Assembly: GCA_027491335.1 (NCBI GenBank) | Contig: JAIXWJ010000017.1 | Span: 1-35,990 of the forward strand | Length of the DNA: 35,990 nucleotides | Direction of reading: 5' to 3' | Source: Actinomycetes bacterium | GTDB taxonomy: Bacteria; Actinomycetota; Acidimicrobiia; Acidimicrobiales; Ilumatobacteraceae | Shown: positions 11,299 through 19,349 of the stretch, piece by piece | Numbering within the stretch: the stretch's first letter is position 1 | How the letters are laid out: every line of letters starts with the position of its first letter | Position numbers and translations under genes: made by a program | Notes under the pieces: generated by a model | Databases searched by the model: none | What the model was told of the DNA's origin: nothing | Seen by the model: the letters and a program-made list of their open reading frames with translations, nothing else

Positions 11299-11326
11299 AC
11301 CGGCCGCACCCGAAGGTGCGGCCGGT
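11299..11326. terminator. bidirectional terminator hairpin
   Basis: A perfect 12-bp stem (ACCGGCCGCACC pairing with GGTGCGGCCGGT) closes a CGAA tetraloop. It lies between the convergent thioredoxin and sugar-binding-protein genes, 18 nt after the thioredoxin stop. There is no long T-run, but the stem is very stable and could end both transcripts. Confidence 0.7.
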
Positions 11327-11373
11327 CTGCGTTCCACCGAACGAATCGGTGTCGTTTTTGTCAGGATCTACTG

Positions 11374-11419
11374 ATCAGGCCCAAGAATCAGGCCCAAGAA
11401 TCAGGCCCAAGAATCAGGC
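11374..11419. repeat. 13-bp tandem repeat, 3.5 copies, carrying in-register TGA stops
   Basis: The unit ATCAGGCCCAAGA occurs at 11374-11386, 11387-11399 and 11400-11412, followed by a partial copy ATCAGGC at 11413-11419. The stop codon of the binding-protein gene (minus strand, TGA at 11414-11416) lies in the partial copy. Each further copy repeats TGA on the minus strand at 13-nt steps, so stops appear in all three frames. The copies look identical, which suggests recent slippage. Confidence 0.85.
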
Positions 11420-12358
11420 GTTGTCCTTGGTGAGGAGCTCACCGGGGACCACCACGACCGCTTCGGGCTCGGTGCCCGCGGTGAGGTAGGCCTCGATCAC
11501 TTCGAGAGCCTTGTTGGCGATGCCGGCCCAGTCCTGACGGACGGTGGCCACCCAGTTGCCACCCTTGGCAACCTCGGCGCGCGCGAAGTCCTGACCGTCG
11601 ACACCGACGACCTCGATCTCGGTGCGGCCAGCTTCGACGGTCGCCTGGAAAGCGCCGAGAGCCGAAGCGTCCCATGCCACCCAGATGCCGTCGACTTCAC
11701 CCTCGGCGTACTTCGACAGGAGGTCGAGCACCGTGGTCTTGGCGAATCCGGTCGAGTCGGCCGGGTCACCCTGGATGTCCTCGATGATGGTGATTCCCTT
11801 TTCCTCGAAGAGCGCACGGGCCGCGGCGCCACGCAGACGCACCGGCTCGAACGGATCGAAGTGAATGACGATGACGTTCTTGCCTTCGCCCATCGAGTCG
11901 ATGAGGGCCTGGGCGCTGGTCGTGCCGAGGAAGTCGTTGTCCGAGGTGATGTTGGCCACCACTCCGTCGGCCGAACCGGCGTCGAGTCCGAACACCGGGA
12001 TCTCGGCCTCGACCGCGGCCGCGAGGCCCGCCGAGAATTCCTGAGGATCGCCCATGCCGAGCACGATCGCGTCGACCTTCTCCGAGACGGCGTTCTGGAT
12101 CTCGCCGTTCACGGCGCTGAGGTCGCCCTTGGTGTCGACCACGGTGACGGTGTGGCCGTTGGCCTCGGCCGCGGCCTTGAAGGCGTCGACCACTTCTTTG
12201 GTGGCGGGCTGGTCGGAGTAGTAGGGCGACACGACGGCGATGGTCTTGCCCTCGCCGCCACTTGCTCCTTCGTCATCTCCGCCGCAGGCCGCAACGCCAG
12301 CGAAGGCGGCGACGGCCATGAAACCGGCGACGAGCCGGCGACGAGTGGACTTGATCAT
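11414..12358 (-). CDS. sugar ABC transporter substrate-binding lipoprotein (RbsB/XylF type)
   Basis: A 314-residue periplasmic-binding-protein-like I fold. A basic N-terminus and hydrophobic stretch end in a lipobox GVAAC (Cys25), followed by a GGDDEGASGGEG linker, so it is a membrane-anchored lipoprotein. IAVVSPYYSDQPATKEVVDAF, VDAIVLGMGDPQEF, and VEVVGVDGQ-like segments (EIEVVGVDGQD) are typical of ribose/xylose/polyol binding proteins (Peripla_BP_4). An ideal Shine-Dalgarno (AAAGGAGGT, 6 nt before the ATG) sets the start. It is the last gene of the minus-strand transport arm, separated from the kinase by 109 bp. That gap may hold its own promoter, as expected for a protein needed in excess over the permease. 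Ligand unknown. Confidence 0.93.
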   Translation of the reverse strand: MIKSTRRRLVAGFMAVAAFAGVAACGGDDEGASGGEGKTIAVVSPYYSDQPATKEVVDAFKAAAEANGHTVTVVDTKGDLSAVNGEIQNAVSEKVDAIVLGMGDPQEFSAGLAAAVEAEIPVFGLDAGSADGVVANITSDNDFLGTTSAQALIDSMGEGKNVIVIHFDPFEPVRLRGAAARALFEEKGITIIEDIQGDPADSTGFAKTTVLDLLSKYAEGEVDGIWVAWDASALGAFQATVEAGRTEIEVVGVDGQDFARAEVAKGGNWVATVRQDWAGIANKALEVIEAYLTAGTEPEAVVVVPGELLTKDNA

Positions 12359-12364
12359 GGGGAT

Positions 12365-12373
12365 ACCTCCTTT
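12365..12373 (-). promoter_or_regulatory. strong ribosome binding site of binding protein
   Basis: AAAGGAGGT on the minus strand, 6 nt before the ATG at 12358. It is the best Shine-Dalgarno in the window and decides this start over longer open-frame starts. Confidence 0.85.
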
Positions 12374-12417
12374 GGGGGCCGATCGCATGGCGCCGACCCG
12401 TTGTTCACGCGTGGGCG

Positions 12418-12423
12418 AGGCTA
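12418..12423 (-). promoter_or_regulatory. possible -10 (TAGCCT) for the binding-protein gene
   Basis: TAGCCT on the minus strand lies about 60 nt before the ATG, in the 109-bp gap after the kinase gene. No convincing -35 is visible. It would give a leader of about 50 nt that contains the strong ribosome binding site. Confidence 0.3.
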
Positions 12424-12467
12424 GCGGTGGAATCCCGACCCACACACTCGTATTTCGAAAGCCCTGA

Positions 12468-13892
12468 TCAGCGGGGGTGTCGGGGATGGAGAGCGGCCCA
12501 CAAGGGGGCCAGAACCTGGTCGGCGCCGACCACGGTGTCCTCGATGTTCCGGTGGATCGCGTGGCGATCCGACCGCGGATCGAATCCGGCCATCGTTCCG
12601 GCGGCGGGCAGGGGAGAAACGCCCAGCGCGCGTCGGGCACTGCTGGCCGCACCGCGCAACGAGGCGTGTTCGTCGGCCACCCGTCGAACCCGATGACCAG
12701 TGACGTCGGCGATCGACTGGCACCACACGTCCGATCGAGCACCGCCTCCGCACACGGCGAGGTTCGATGACGGCGTCCCGTTCGGATTCACGTGTCGCAG
12801 CAAACCGGCCAGAGTGCGTGCGACGCCCTCGTACGCCGCCGCGGCCACGTCGGCCCGAGACGCCGACCGCGTCACTCCGAGCAAAGTGCCCGATGCGTTC
12901 GGGTCGGGTGTTGGTAGTCGGACTCCGTCCAGATGGGGTAGGAACACCACGCCGGCGCCCGCACCGAATCCTTCGGCCGCCAGACGATCGAACGAGGCGA
13001 TGTCGCAACCGAGGAGGTCGCGCACCCAGTCCACCGCACCACCGGCATTGAGAATGGGAGCAACCTCGAGCCATTGTCCTTCGGCGGGCAGCACGATCAC
13101 ACCGTCTCGGGGAGACGCGACGTCCACGAAACGTCCGACCCAGCCCGACGTTCCGAGGTACGCGTACGGCTCGCGCGAGTCGGCGCCCAGTACGCCCATC
13201 GACGTCGCCACGGCGTCACCCGGTGCGTGAACCACCGGGATGTCGGCGGGCAGACCAAGTTCGCCGGCCACGTCGGCGGCGAGCGTGCCGGCCAACGCGT
13301 CGACCAGCTCGGGAACGGGGATACCGATGTGCTCGACGATCGGGCGCCACCAGTCCGCGGCACGAGGGTCGTAGAGGCCGGTGGTCGCCGCCGTGGTGCG
13401 ATCGGATGTGGCTCGTCCGGTGAGTTTCCACACGATCACCGCCGCACCACCCAGCAACACGACGTCGGTTGCGTCGGTGACGTTGCTCTCGTGACGACGC
13501 AACCACTGCCACTTGGCGGCCACGTTCGTGGCGTCCGGAGGTGCCAGAGCGGCGCGGGCCCATGCGTCGCCGAACTCTTCGGTCAACGTCGCGTGCTCGT
13601 GCGTGGCTCTCTGGTCCGAATAAAGGATCGCCGGACGCTGAACTCGGCCACTGGACACCGCGATGAGATCCTGCATCTGTCCGGTGACGGCAATGGCATC
13701 GATGGAACCCTTGGGAAGCCGGGCCACCACGCGACGGGTGGCCGTCCACCATTCCTCGGGATCCTGTTCGGTGCGACCCGTGGACGGCGTCGACAACGAG
13801 AGGGGATGCTCCTCGACCGCGCCGACTCCGTCGTCGTCGATGAGCCCGGCCTTCACCGACGTCGTGCCGACATCGATGGAAAGAACCCTCAT
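12468..13892 (-). CDS. FGGY-family carbohydrate kinase (kinase A)
   Basis: A 474-residue kinase of the hexokinase/actin-fold FGGY family, which uses ATP to phosphorylate sugars or polyols. The N-terminal phosphate motif is IDVGTTSVKAGLID (from residue 6). TGQMQDLI and YSDQRA occupy the usual substrate-contact regions. The catalytic Asp lies in HAPGD (Asp226), and the C-terminal adenosine motif is CGGGARSDVW. The general layout resembles xylulokinases, but the usual GQMHG reads GQMQD, so the substrate may differ. The ATG overlaps the permease stop by 4 nt (ATGA), coupling it to the ABC importer. That makes the imported compound its likely substrate. The open frame extends upstream only within the permease gene. 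Confidence 0.92.
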   Translation of the reverse strand: MRVLSIDVGTTSVKAGLIDDDGVGAVEEHPLSLSTPSTGRTEQDPEEWWTATRRVVARLPKGSIDAIAVTGQMQDLIAVSSGRVQRPAILYSDQRATHEHATLTEEFGDAWARAALAPPDATNVAAKWQWLRRHESNVTDATDVVLLGGAAVIVWKLTGRATSDRTTAATTGLYDPRAADWWRPIVEHIGIPVPELVDALAGTLAADVAGELGLPADIPVVHAPGDAVATSMGVLGADSREPYAYLGTSGWVGRFVDVASPRDGVIVLPAEGQWLEVAPILNAGGAVDWVRDLLGCDIASFDRLAAEGFGAGAGVVFLPHLDGVRLPTPDPNASGTLLGVTRSASRADVAAAAYEGVARTLAGLLRHVNPNGTPSSNLAVCGGGARSDVWCQSIADVTGHRVRRVADEHASLRGAASSARRALGVSPLPAAGTMAGFDPRSDRHAIHRNIEDTVVGADQVLAPLWAALHPRHPR

Positions 13893-14908
13893 CGATTCTC
13901 TCGAATGCGGGCGATGGCCGGTGGAAGAACGGCGAGGACCACCGCGAGCCAGTTGATGACGTCCTGCAGGTAGTTGTTGATGTCGGTCTTGTTCAAACCA
14001 TTCTCGAGCGTTCGGAACAACACGACGCCGAGGATCGTGCCGGGCAGGTTGGGCCGCCCGTTGCGCATGAGGGCCATTCCGAGGAAGACCGCCGCAATGG
14101 ACTTCAACATCCAGGGTTCGGGCGCGGTGGTGTTGGCCGTGGCGTTGTAGGCGGACTGCATCAGACCACCCAACGCCGCGCCGACGCCACAGATCGCGAA
14201 CGCGGTCCACTTCACGAGTTTGATGTTGACGCCGCTGTACCGCGCGGCGTCGGGGTTGCCGCCGACGGCGTACATCTGGCGGCCGAGCGTGGTGCGGTCG
14301 AGAACGAACCACACGATCGCCGCGATGACGAAGGCGATGTAGATGGTGTTCGGCACGCCAAGGGTGCGACCCTGCGCGACCGCGACGAAGTTGTTCTCCA
14401 CCAATCCGTACACGGGCTTGCCCTCGACGCGGTAACGAGCGAGGTTCTTGTAGACCTCGTTCATGGCCAGTGTCGCGATGAAGGCGAGAACTCCGAGATA
14501 GCTGACGAGAGCGCCGTTGATCGCACCACCGATGAGTCCGGCCAGAACGCACAGAAACACGGCGAACACCAACGAACCGGCTTCCTTGGGGACGCCTTCG
14601 ATGGTCGCGGTGTTGAGGATGGTGGCCGCGAAACCGGTGGCGAGCGCGGCCAGGCCTCCCACCGACAAGTCGAATTCGCCCACCACCATCACGACGGTCT
14701 GGACGCTGGCGACGATGGCGAGAGCGGTCACCTGCTGGAGGATGTTGTCGACGAGGTTGGACTTGGTGAGAAACGTGTCGGGGTAGAGGGCGCCGAAGAA
14801 CCCGACCATCACCACGAGTGCCAGTGGCCCGAGGTAAGGGCGAATTCGCGACATGTCGAATCCGCCGGAGCCGGTGGTCGTCGCGGGTGTTGTTGTGGTT
14901 CCGTTCAT
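13889..14908 (-). CDS. sugar ABC transporter permease (RbsC/XylH type)
   Basis: A 339-residue integral membrane protein with a Thr-rich cytoplasmic N-terminus (residues 1-20), then about nine to ten hydrophobic segments. VGEFDLSVGGLAALATGFAA is the conserved motif of ribose/xylose-type permeases (BPD_transp_2 family). GRQMYAVGGNPDAARYSGVN is the cytoplasmic loop that contacts the ATPase. It forms the channel for the substrate delivered by the lipoprotein. The ATG overlaps the ATPase stop by 4 nt, and its own stop overlaps kinase A. Only one permease gene is present, so it should act as a homodimer. Confidence 0.94.
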   Translation of the reverse strand: MNGTTTTPATTTGSGGFDMSRIRPYLGPLALVVMVGFFGALYPDTFLTKSNLVDNILQQVTALAIVASVQTVVMVVGEFDLSVGGLAALATGFAATILNTATIEGVPKEAGSLVFAVFLCVLAGLIGGAINGALVSYLGVLAFIATLAMNEVYKNLARYRVEGKPVYGLVENNFVAVAQGRTLGVPNTIYIAFVIAAIVWFVLDRTTLGRQMYAVGGNPDAARYSGVNIKLVKWTAFAICGVGAALGGLMQSAYNATANTTAPEPWMLKSIAAVFLGMALMRNGRPNLPGTILGVVLFRTLENGLNKTDINNYLQDVINWLAVVLAVLPPAIARIRENR

Positions 14909-16428
14909 TGGCGTCCTCTTCCGTAGCAGGCGTTCAACAGTTCGTCCTCGTTCGTCGTGCGGGCGTCGAATTCGCCGACCGAGCGACCCTCGTGCATCAC
15001 GATCACCCGATCGCAGAGTCCGATGAGCTCGGGCAACTCCGAACTGACCACCAGAACCGCGGTTCCCTCGGCGGCGCGAGCGCGCACGAGTGCGTAGATC
15101 TCGCTCTTGGTGCCCACATCGACTCCTCGCGTCGGCTCGTCGAGCAACAGAACCCGCGGAGCGAGCGCCCAGAATCGAGCGAGCACGACCTTTTGCTGGT
15201 TGCCGCCCGACAACGTCAGGACCTGTTGGGAGATGCCTCGCGATCGAATGTCGAGTGAGCGATGCAGTGCGTCGGCATGACCATTGAGTCGAGCGCGACT
15301 GGTGACCCATCGCAGCACGGTGTGGCGACGCAACGTCGACACGTTGATGTTGTGCTCGATCGAGTCGGGCAACACGCCGTCGGCCCGACGTTCCTGCGGA
15401 ACCAAAGCGACTCCGGCCCGTTGGCGTCGCGCGACTCCGTCGGAGGCCCGCAGGGGCGATCCTTCGCCATCGACGGCAACGCTGATTCGTCCGCCTCGAT
15501 GACGCTGTGCTCCGGCCAACATGCGCATAATCTCGCTGCGTCCCGACCCGGCGAGTCCGGCGATACCGACGATTTCTCCGGCTCGCACGTCGAGATCGAG
15601 TTCGCGAACGCGACGGCCGGACAGTTGGCGAACTTCCAGCGCGACCGATCCCGGTGTTCCCGAACGCGGGGGAAAGATCGTGTCGACCGGTCGCCCCGCC
15701 ATGGCGGTGATGATCGAGTCGATGTTCACGTCGGCGATGGCGCCCTCGACGACCTTGGCTCCGTTGCGCAAGACCGTGTAGGTCGAGCACACCCGCACGA
15801 CCTCTTCGAGTCGGTGCGACACGTAGATGATCGCGACACCGCGGGACCGAAGTCGGTCCATCGCGGAGAAGAGCTGATTCGTCTCCTGATCGGTGAGTGC
15901 GGCCGTCGGTTCGTCGAGGACGAGCACTCGGGCGTTCTGGGACAGGGCACGGGCGATGGCCGTCATCGTCTTGCCCACGGGAGAGAGACGGTCGGCGTCC
16001 ATGTCGACGTCGAGGTCCTGTCCGAGTTCGGCGAGCAGTTCTCGCGAGCGACGACGAATCTCGCGCCACCGAACGACGCCGAGAGTCGACGTGCGCACGG
16101 TGTCGTCGGATCGGTGGCCGAGCATGATGTTCTCGGCCACCGAGAGTCCGGGAACGATCGCCACTTCCTGGTGCAAAGTGGCGATTCCGATGTCGCGCGC
16201 GTCGTGGGCGTTGGTGATGTCGACCCGAGCGCCCGCGAGACGAACGTCGCCCTCGTCGCGACTGACGACGCCCGAGAGAATCTTGATGAGGGTCGACTTC
16301 CCGGCTCCGTTCTCGCCCAGCAGTGCCCGAACCTCGCCGGCGTCCACCGTGAGGTCGACGTGATCGAGCACGGTGACGCCTCCGTAGGACTTGGTCAGTC
16401 CGGAGATCTCGAGCAGGGGTTCGGCCAC
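14905..16428 (-). CDS. sugar ABC transporter ATP-binding protein, duplicated (RbsA/XylG type)
   Basis: A 507-residue cytoplasmic ATPase with two fused nucleotide-binding domains. Domain 1 has Walker A GENGAGKST (from residue 38), Walker B VLVLDEPTAALTD (residues 168-180), and a degenerate signature LSPVGKTM. Domain 2 has the usual degenerate Walker A GLAGSGRSE, a canonical signature LSGGNQQK, and Walker B VLLLDEPTRGVDVGTKSE. This asymmetry is normal for the ribose/xylose importer class. The start is GTG at 16428, only 6 nt from an inverted repeat and without a Shine-Dalgarno, so the transcript may be leaderless or nearly so. First gene of the minus-strand arm; ATPase, permease and kinase A overlap by 4 nt each. 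Confidence 0.94.
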   Translation of the reverse strand: MAEPLLEISGLTKSYGGVTVLDHVDLTVDAGEVRALLGENGAGKSTLIKILSGVVSRDEGDVRLAGARVDITNAHDARDIGIATLHQEVAIVPGLSVAENIMLGHRSDDTVRTSTLGVVRWREIRRRSRELLAELGQDLDVDMDADRLSPVGKTMTAIARALSQNARVLVLDEPTAALTDQETNQLFSAMDRLRSRGVAIIYVSHRLEEVVRVCSTYTVLRNGAKVVEGAIADVNIDSIITAMAGRPVDTIFPPRSGTPGSVALEVRQLSGRRVRELDLDVRAGEIVGIAGLAGSGRSEIMRMLAGAQRHRGGRISVAVDGEGSPLRASDGVARRQRAGVALVPQERRADGVLPDSIEHNINVSTLRRHTVLRWVTSRARLNGHADALHRSLDIRSRGISQQVLTLSGGNQQKVVLARFWALAPRVLLLDEPTRGVDVGTKSEIYALVRARAAEGTAVLVVSSELPELIGLCDRVIVMHEGRSVGEFDARTTNEDELLNACYGRGRQ

Positions 16429-16433
16429 GTTGG

Positions 16434-16461
16434 AGATTCTGCCCGCTTCGGGCGAGAATCT
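16434..16461. promoter_or_regulatory. imperfect inverted repeat between the divergent arms (candidate operator)
   Basis: AGATTCT-GCCCG, spacer CTT, CGGGC-G-AGAATCT: two 12-nt arms with one unpaired G, in the 71-bp gap between the ABC ATPase gene (minus) and kinase B (plus). It begins 6 nt from the ATPase start and ends 38 nt before the kinase start. Position and symmetry suit a repressor site acting on both arms. No regulator gene is adjacent. A hairpin role in RNA is the alternative. Confidence 0.5.
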
Positions 16462-16499
16462 GAACTCGTTTGGTCGGGATTGGCGGAGGAGTGCACCAC

Positions 16500-18041
16500 A
16501 TGGAGAACCGACTGTTCCTCGGAGTCGACGTGGGGACGCAGGGCTCCAAGGCCGGCGTGTACTCCCTCGATGGTTCGCTTCTCGGGAGTGGATACGCCGA
16601 GCACACCTTCGACCATCAGCGCCCGGGCTGGGTGGAGATGGACCCCTTGCAGATCGAGGGTGCGGTGGTGCAAGCGATCAGGCAAGCGCTCGCCGAATCC
16701 GGGTCGGACGCCTCCCGTGTGGCGGCCATGTCGATGTCGGGGATTCTGTGCGGACCGGTCTTCGTCGACGACGACTGGAACCCCGTGCGTCCACTCATTC
16801 CGTTCCTCGACACCCGCGCTCAGGAGGAGTTGGCGTGGTTGCGTCACGAGGTGGAGCCGTTGTGGGAGACGGAGTCGGCCAATGCCAGCCTCGACACCTA
16901 CGTCATGGCGACGACGTACGAATGGGTGAGGCGCAACGAACCCGACGTTCACCGTCGGATCCGCAAGATTCTCTCGCTCGCTCCGTACATCGCGGGTCGG
17001 CTGTGTGGCCTGCGCGCGAACGATGCGTTCAGTGACCCGTCGCACTTGTCGGGTTGGATCATCGGATGGAATGCGGCAACGGGCACGGTGAGCGAACGAC
17101 AACTGGACTCGTTGCGGATCCCGACGGAGCACGCGCCTCGCATCGTTCGATCCGACGAAGTGGTCGGGGGATTGTCGGCCGACGCCGCCGCGCGCACCGG
17201 ATTGCCCGCGGGCACTCCGGTGATCGCCGGAGCGGGAGACGTGATGCAGAGCAATCTGTCGGCGGGTCTCGTGGCCCCCGGCATGGCGACCGACGTGGCC
17301 GGCACGGCCAGCATCCTCACGGTCTCGGTCGCCGGACCGGTGGCGGCCATCACCCGGGTTCCCGGAATGCTGTACTCGGTCGGCACGATCCCGGGGCAAG
17401 CGCTCTATTGGGGATACGTCAAGGCCGGAGGCTTGTCGTTGCGGTGGTTGCGCGACGAAGTACTCGGTCGACTCGGAGACGATTCCTTGTATCGCGAACT
17501 CGACGCGCGAGCCGAGGCCGTCGCACCGGGTAGCGACGGCGTTCTCTTCGCGCCCTACTTGTCGGGGGGCAATCCGGACAATCCGAACGCCGCCGGCACA
17601 TGGTTGGGAATGAGTGCCGGAACCAACGTGGCGGTGTTGTGGCGTTCCATGTTGGAGGCCATCGCATTCGAGTACGCGGATTTCCTCGACGTGTTCGCCG
17701 CCAACGGCATCGAGATCGATCGCGTGCTGGCCGTCGGCGGAGGTGCGCGGTCCGCCGTGTGGAATCAGATCAAGGCCGACGTCAACGGAGTTCCGTGGAC
17801 GGTTCCGGCGCGTCAGGATGGGGCGATCCTCGCCAACGCGGCTTTGGCGGCCACCGGTGTGGGAGCAGCCACCGACCTCGCCGCCACCGTGTCGTCGTGG
17901 GTGTCGGGTGGGTCGAGTGCGACGCCGCGCGCATCGGCGATCGAGGCTTACCAAAGAGTGCAGAGCGTGCGCCGCTCGATTTTGACGACGTCGTTGCGCG
18001 ATGTCTTCGACGCCGTGGCTCCGCTGAGGGCGAACCCCTAG
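16500..18041 (+). CDS. FGGY-family carbohydrate kinase (kinase B)
   Basis: A 513-residue FGGY kinase. The N-terminal motif is GVDVGTQGSKAGVY (from residue 8). RPGWVEMDP matches the PGW-E-DP element of xylulokinase-like members. The catalytic Asp lies in GAGD (Asp247), and the adenosine motif is VGGGARSAVW. It is clearly different from kinase A, so the two are unlikely to be a recent duplication. A good Shine-Dalgarno (GGAGGAG) about 9 nt upstream supports ATG 16500; an in-frame GTG at 16491 is too close to it. First gene of the plus-strand arm, 10 nt before mtnD. Context suggests a sugar or polyol related to the importer cargo; exact substrate unknown. Confidence 0.92.
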   Translation: MENRLFLGVDVGTQGSKAGVYSLDGSLLGSGYAEHTFDHQRPGWVEMDPLQIEGAVVQAIRQALAESGSDASRVAAMSMSGILCGPVFVDDDWNPVRPLIPFLDTRAQEELAWLRHEVEPLWETESANASLDTYVMATTYEWVRRNEPDVHRRIRKILSLAPYIAGRLCGLRANDAFSDPSHLSGWIIGWNAATGTVSERQLDSLRIPTEHAPRIVRSDEVVGGLSADAAARTGLPAGTPVIAGAGDVMQSNLSAGLVAPGMATDVAGTASILTVSVAGPVAAITRVPGMLYSVGTIPGQALYWGYVKAGGLSLRWLRDEVLGRLGDDSLYRELDARAEAVAPGSDGVLFAPYLSGGNPDNPNAAGTWLGMSAGTNVAVLWRSMLEAIAFEYADFLDVFAANGIEIDRVLAVGGGARSAVWNQIKADVNGVPWTVPARQDGAILANAALAATGVGAATDLAATVSSWVSGGSSATPRASAIEAYQRVQSVRRSILTTSLRDVFDAVAPLRANP

Positions 18042-18044
18042 CAT
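18039..18044 (+). promoter_or_regulatory. -10-like TAGCAT before mtnD
   Basis: TAGCAT includes the kinase B stop codon and ends exactly 7 nt before the mtnD ATG, with no Shine-Dalgarno. It could give an internal leaderless transcript. The stop codon itself supplies the TA, so chance is possible. Confidence 0.3.
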
Positions 18045-18051
18045 CGGCGAC

Positions 18052-18630
18052 ATGAGCCGACTCATCGTCATGCCGGATGCGGACCCGTCGACGGTCCTCG
18101 TCGACACCACCGAGGTCTCCGCGATCGCCGCGTCGCTCGATTCCATCGGGGTCGTGTTCGAACGCTGGGTGGCCAACGCTCAGATTGGGGCGGACGCCGA
18201 CCAGGACGCGGTCATCGCGGCTTACGCGGAGTCGGTCGACCGCATCAAGGCCCAGGGCTTCTCCACGGTCGACGTGGTGCGCATGGCGGGCGATCCATCC
18301 GATGAGGCCTTCGTGGTGCGCGCCGCGGAGGCGCGCGCCAAGTTCTTGGCCGAGCACACTCACGACGACGACGAGGTCCGATTCTTCGTCGAGGGAAGCG
18401 GCGCCTTCTATCTGCGTGCCGACGGCAAGGTTCACGTCGTCGTGTGCACCGAGGGTGACTACATCTTCGTTCCCAAGGACACGCGTCATTGGTTCGACAT
18501 GGGAACCAGCCCGCGTTTCACGGCCATCCGATTCTTCGCGATTCCCGAAGGTTGGGTCGGGCGCTTCACGGGTGACGACATCGCGTCGGGGTTCGCCACC
18601 TACGACGAACTCGTCGGGGCCGGGAGTTGA
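18052..18630 (+). CDS. mtnD: acireductone dioxygenase (ARD)
   Basis: A 192-residue cupin. In methionine salvage ARD cleaves the acireductone 1,2-dihydroxy-3-keto-5-methylthiopentene with O2. With Fe2+ the products are formate and 2-keto-4-methylthiobutyrate; with Ni2+ an off-pathway reaction releases CO. The metal ligands are all present: His102, His104 and Glu108 in EHTHDDDEVRFFVEG, and His146 in DTRHWFD. Their spacing is identical to Klebsiella ARD (96, 98, 102, 140, as I recall). The length is normal. It sits 10 nt after kinase B, and its stop overlaps the mtnC start, so it forms a functional pair with E1. mtnA, mtnB and mtnK are not in the window. Confidence 0.93.
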   Translation: MSRLIVMPDADPSTVLVDTTEVSAIAASLDSIGVVFERWVANAQIGADADQDAVIAAYAESVDRIKAQGFSTVDVVRMAGDPSDEAFVVRAAEARAKFLAEHTHDDDEVRFFVEGSGAFYLRADGKVHVVVCTEGDYIFVPKDTRHWFDMGTSPRFTAIRFFAIPEGWVGRFTGDDIASGFATYDELVGAGS

Positions 18631-19349
18631 TCACCCACGTCGTCATCGACATCGAGGGAACCACGTCCTCGACGGGTTTCGTTCATCGCACGTTGTACCC
18701 GTACTCACGCGAGAGGTTCCGCGGATGGATCGACGCTCATCGTGATCGGACCGATGTGAGGGCGATGATCGACGCGGTGCGCGAACTGGCCGCGGAGCCC
18801 GAGGCCGACATCGACCGCGTGGTGTGGTGGCTGAATCACTGGTTGGACGGCGACCAGAAGGTGACGCCGTTGAAGGCCTTTCAGGGTTGGATCTGGGCCG
18901 AGGGCTTCTCGGGTGGTGAACTGACGTCGCACTTCTTCGATGACGTGATCCCCGTCCTGCGACGTTGGAAGGCGGCCGGACTCGATCTGTCGATCTTCTC
19001 CTCGGGCTCGGTCTCGGCTCAGTTGGCGTGGTTCGGCAACACCCCCGAGGGCGACATTCTCCCGCTCTTCTCGCGGCACTTCGACACCGAGAACATCGGC
19101 CCCAAGCGTGTCGCCTCCAGCTATCGACTCATCGCCGACGCGCTCGGAGCCGTGCCTTCGTCGATCGTCTTCCTGTCGGACCTGCGCGCCGAACTCGATG
19201 CGGCGGCGGAGGCGGGGTGGTGGACCATCGGCGTGCGACGCGAGGGTGATCAGTACTTCGACGAATCCGTTGGGGACCATCCGGTGGTGTACTCGTTCGA
19301 AAGCATCGATCCCATCGGTGATCGACCGAGGGTGGTCGATTCCGAGTGA
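18627..19349 (+). CDS. mtnC: enolase-phosphatase E1 (2,3-diketo-5-methylthiopentyl-1-phosphate)
   Basis: A 240-residue HAD-superfamily enzyme. E1 enolises and dephosphorylates 2,3-diketo-5-methylthiopentyl-1-phosphate to the acireductone used by ARD. The N-terminal motif VIDIEGTTSS holds the nucleophile Asp8 and Glu10. Motif II is IFSSGSVSAQ (Ser125-Ser126), Lys160 lies in GPKRVASSY, and the acidic motif is FLSDLRAELDAA (Asp185). These match E1 rather than a generic HAD phosphatase. The start is TTG at 18627, overlapping the mtnD stop (TTGA). The length is slightly above the usual ~225-230. Its own stop overlaps the start of the GlpD-like gene, so all three are translationally coupled. Confidence 0.93.
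   Translation: MITHVVIDIEGTTSSTGFVHRTLYPYSRERFRGWIDAHRDRTDVRAMIDAVRELAAEPEADIDRVVWWLNHWLDGDQKVTPLKAFQGWIWAEGFSGGELTSHFFDDVIPVLRRWKAAGLDLSIFSSGSVSAQLAWFGNTPEGDILPLFSRHFDTENIGPKRVASSYRLIADALGAVPSSIVFLSDLRAELDAAAEAGWWTIGVRREGDQYFDESVGDHPVVYSFESIDPIGDRPRVVDSE

Noticed and set aside
12468..18041. Interpretation as an Lsr-type autoinducer-2 uptake system (FGGY kinase plus ribose-type importer)
   Set aside because: Neither kinase shows a convincing LsrK-like pattern, only one permease is present, and no LsrF or LsrG homologue is in the window.
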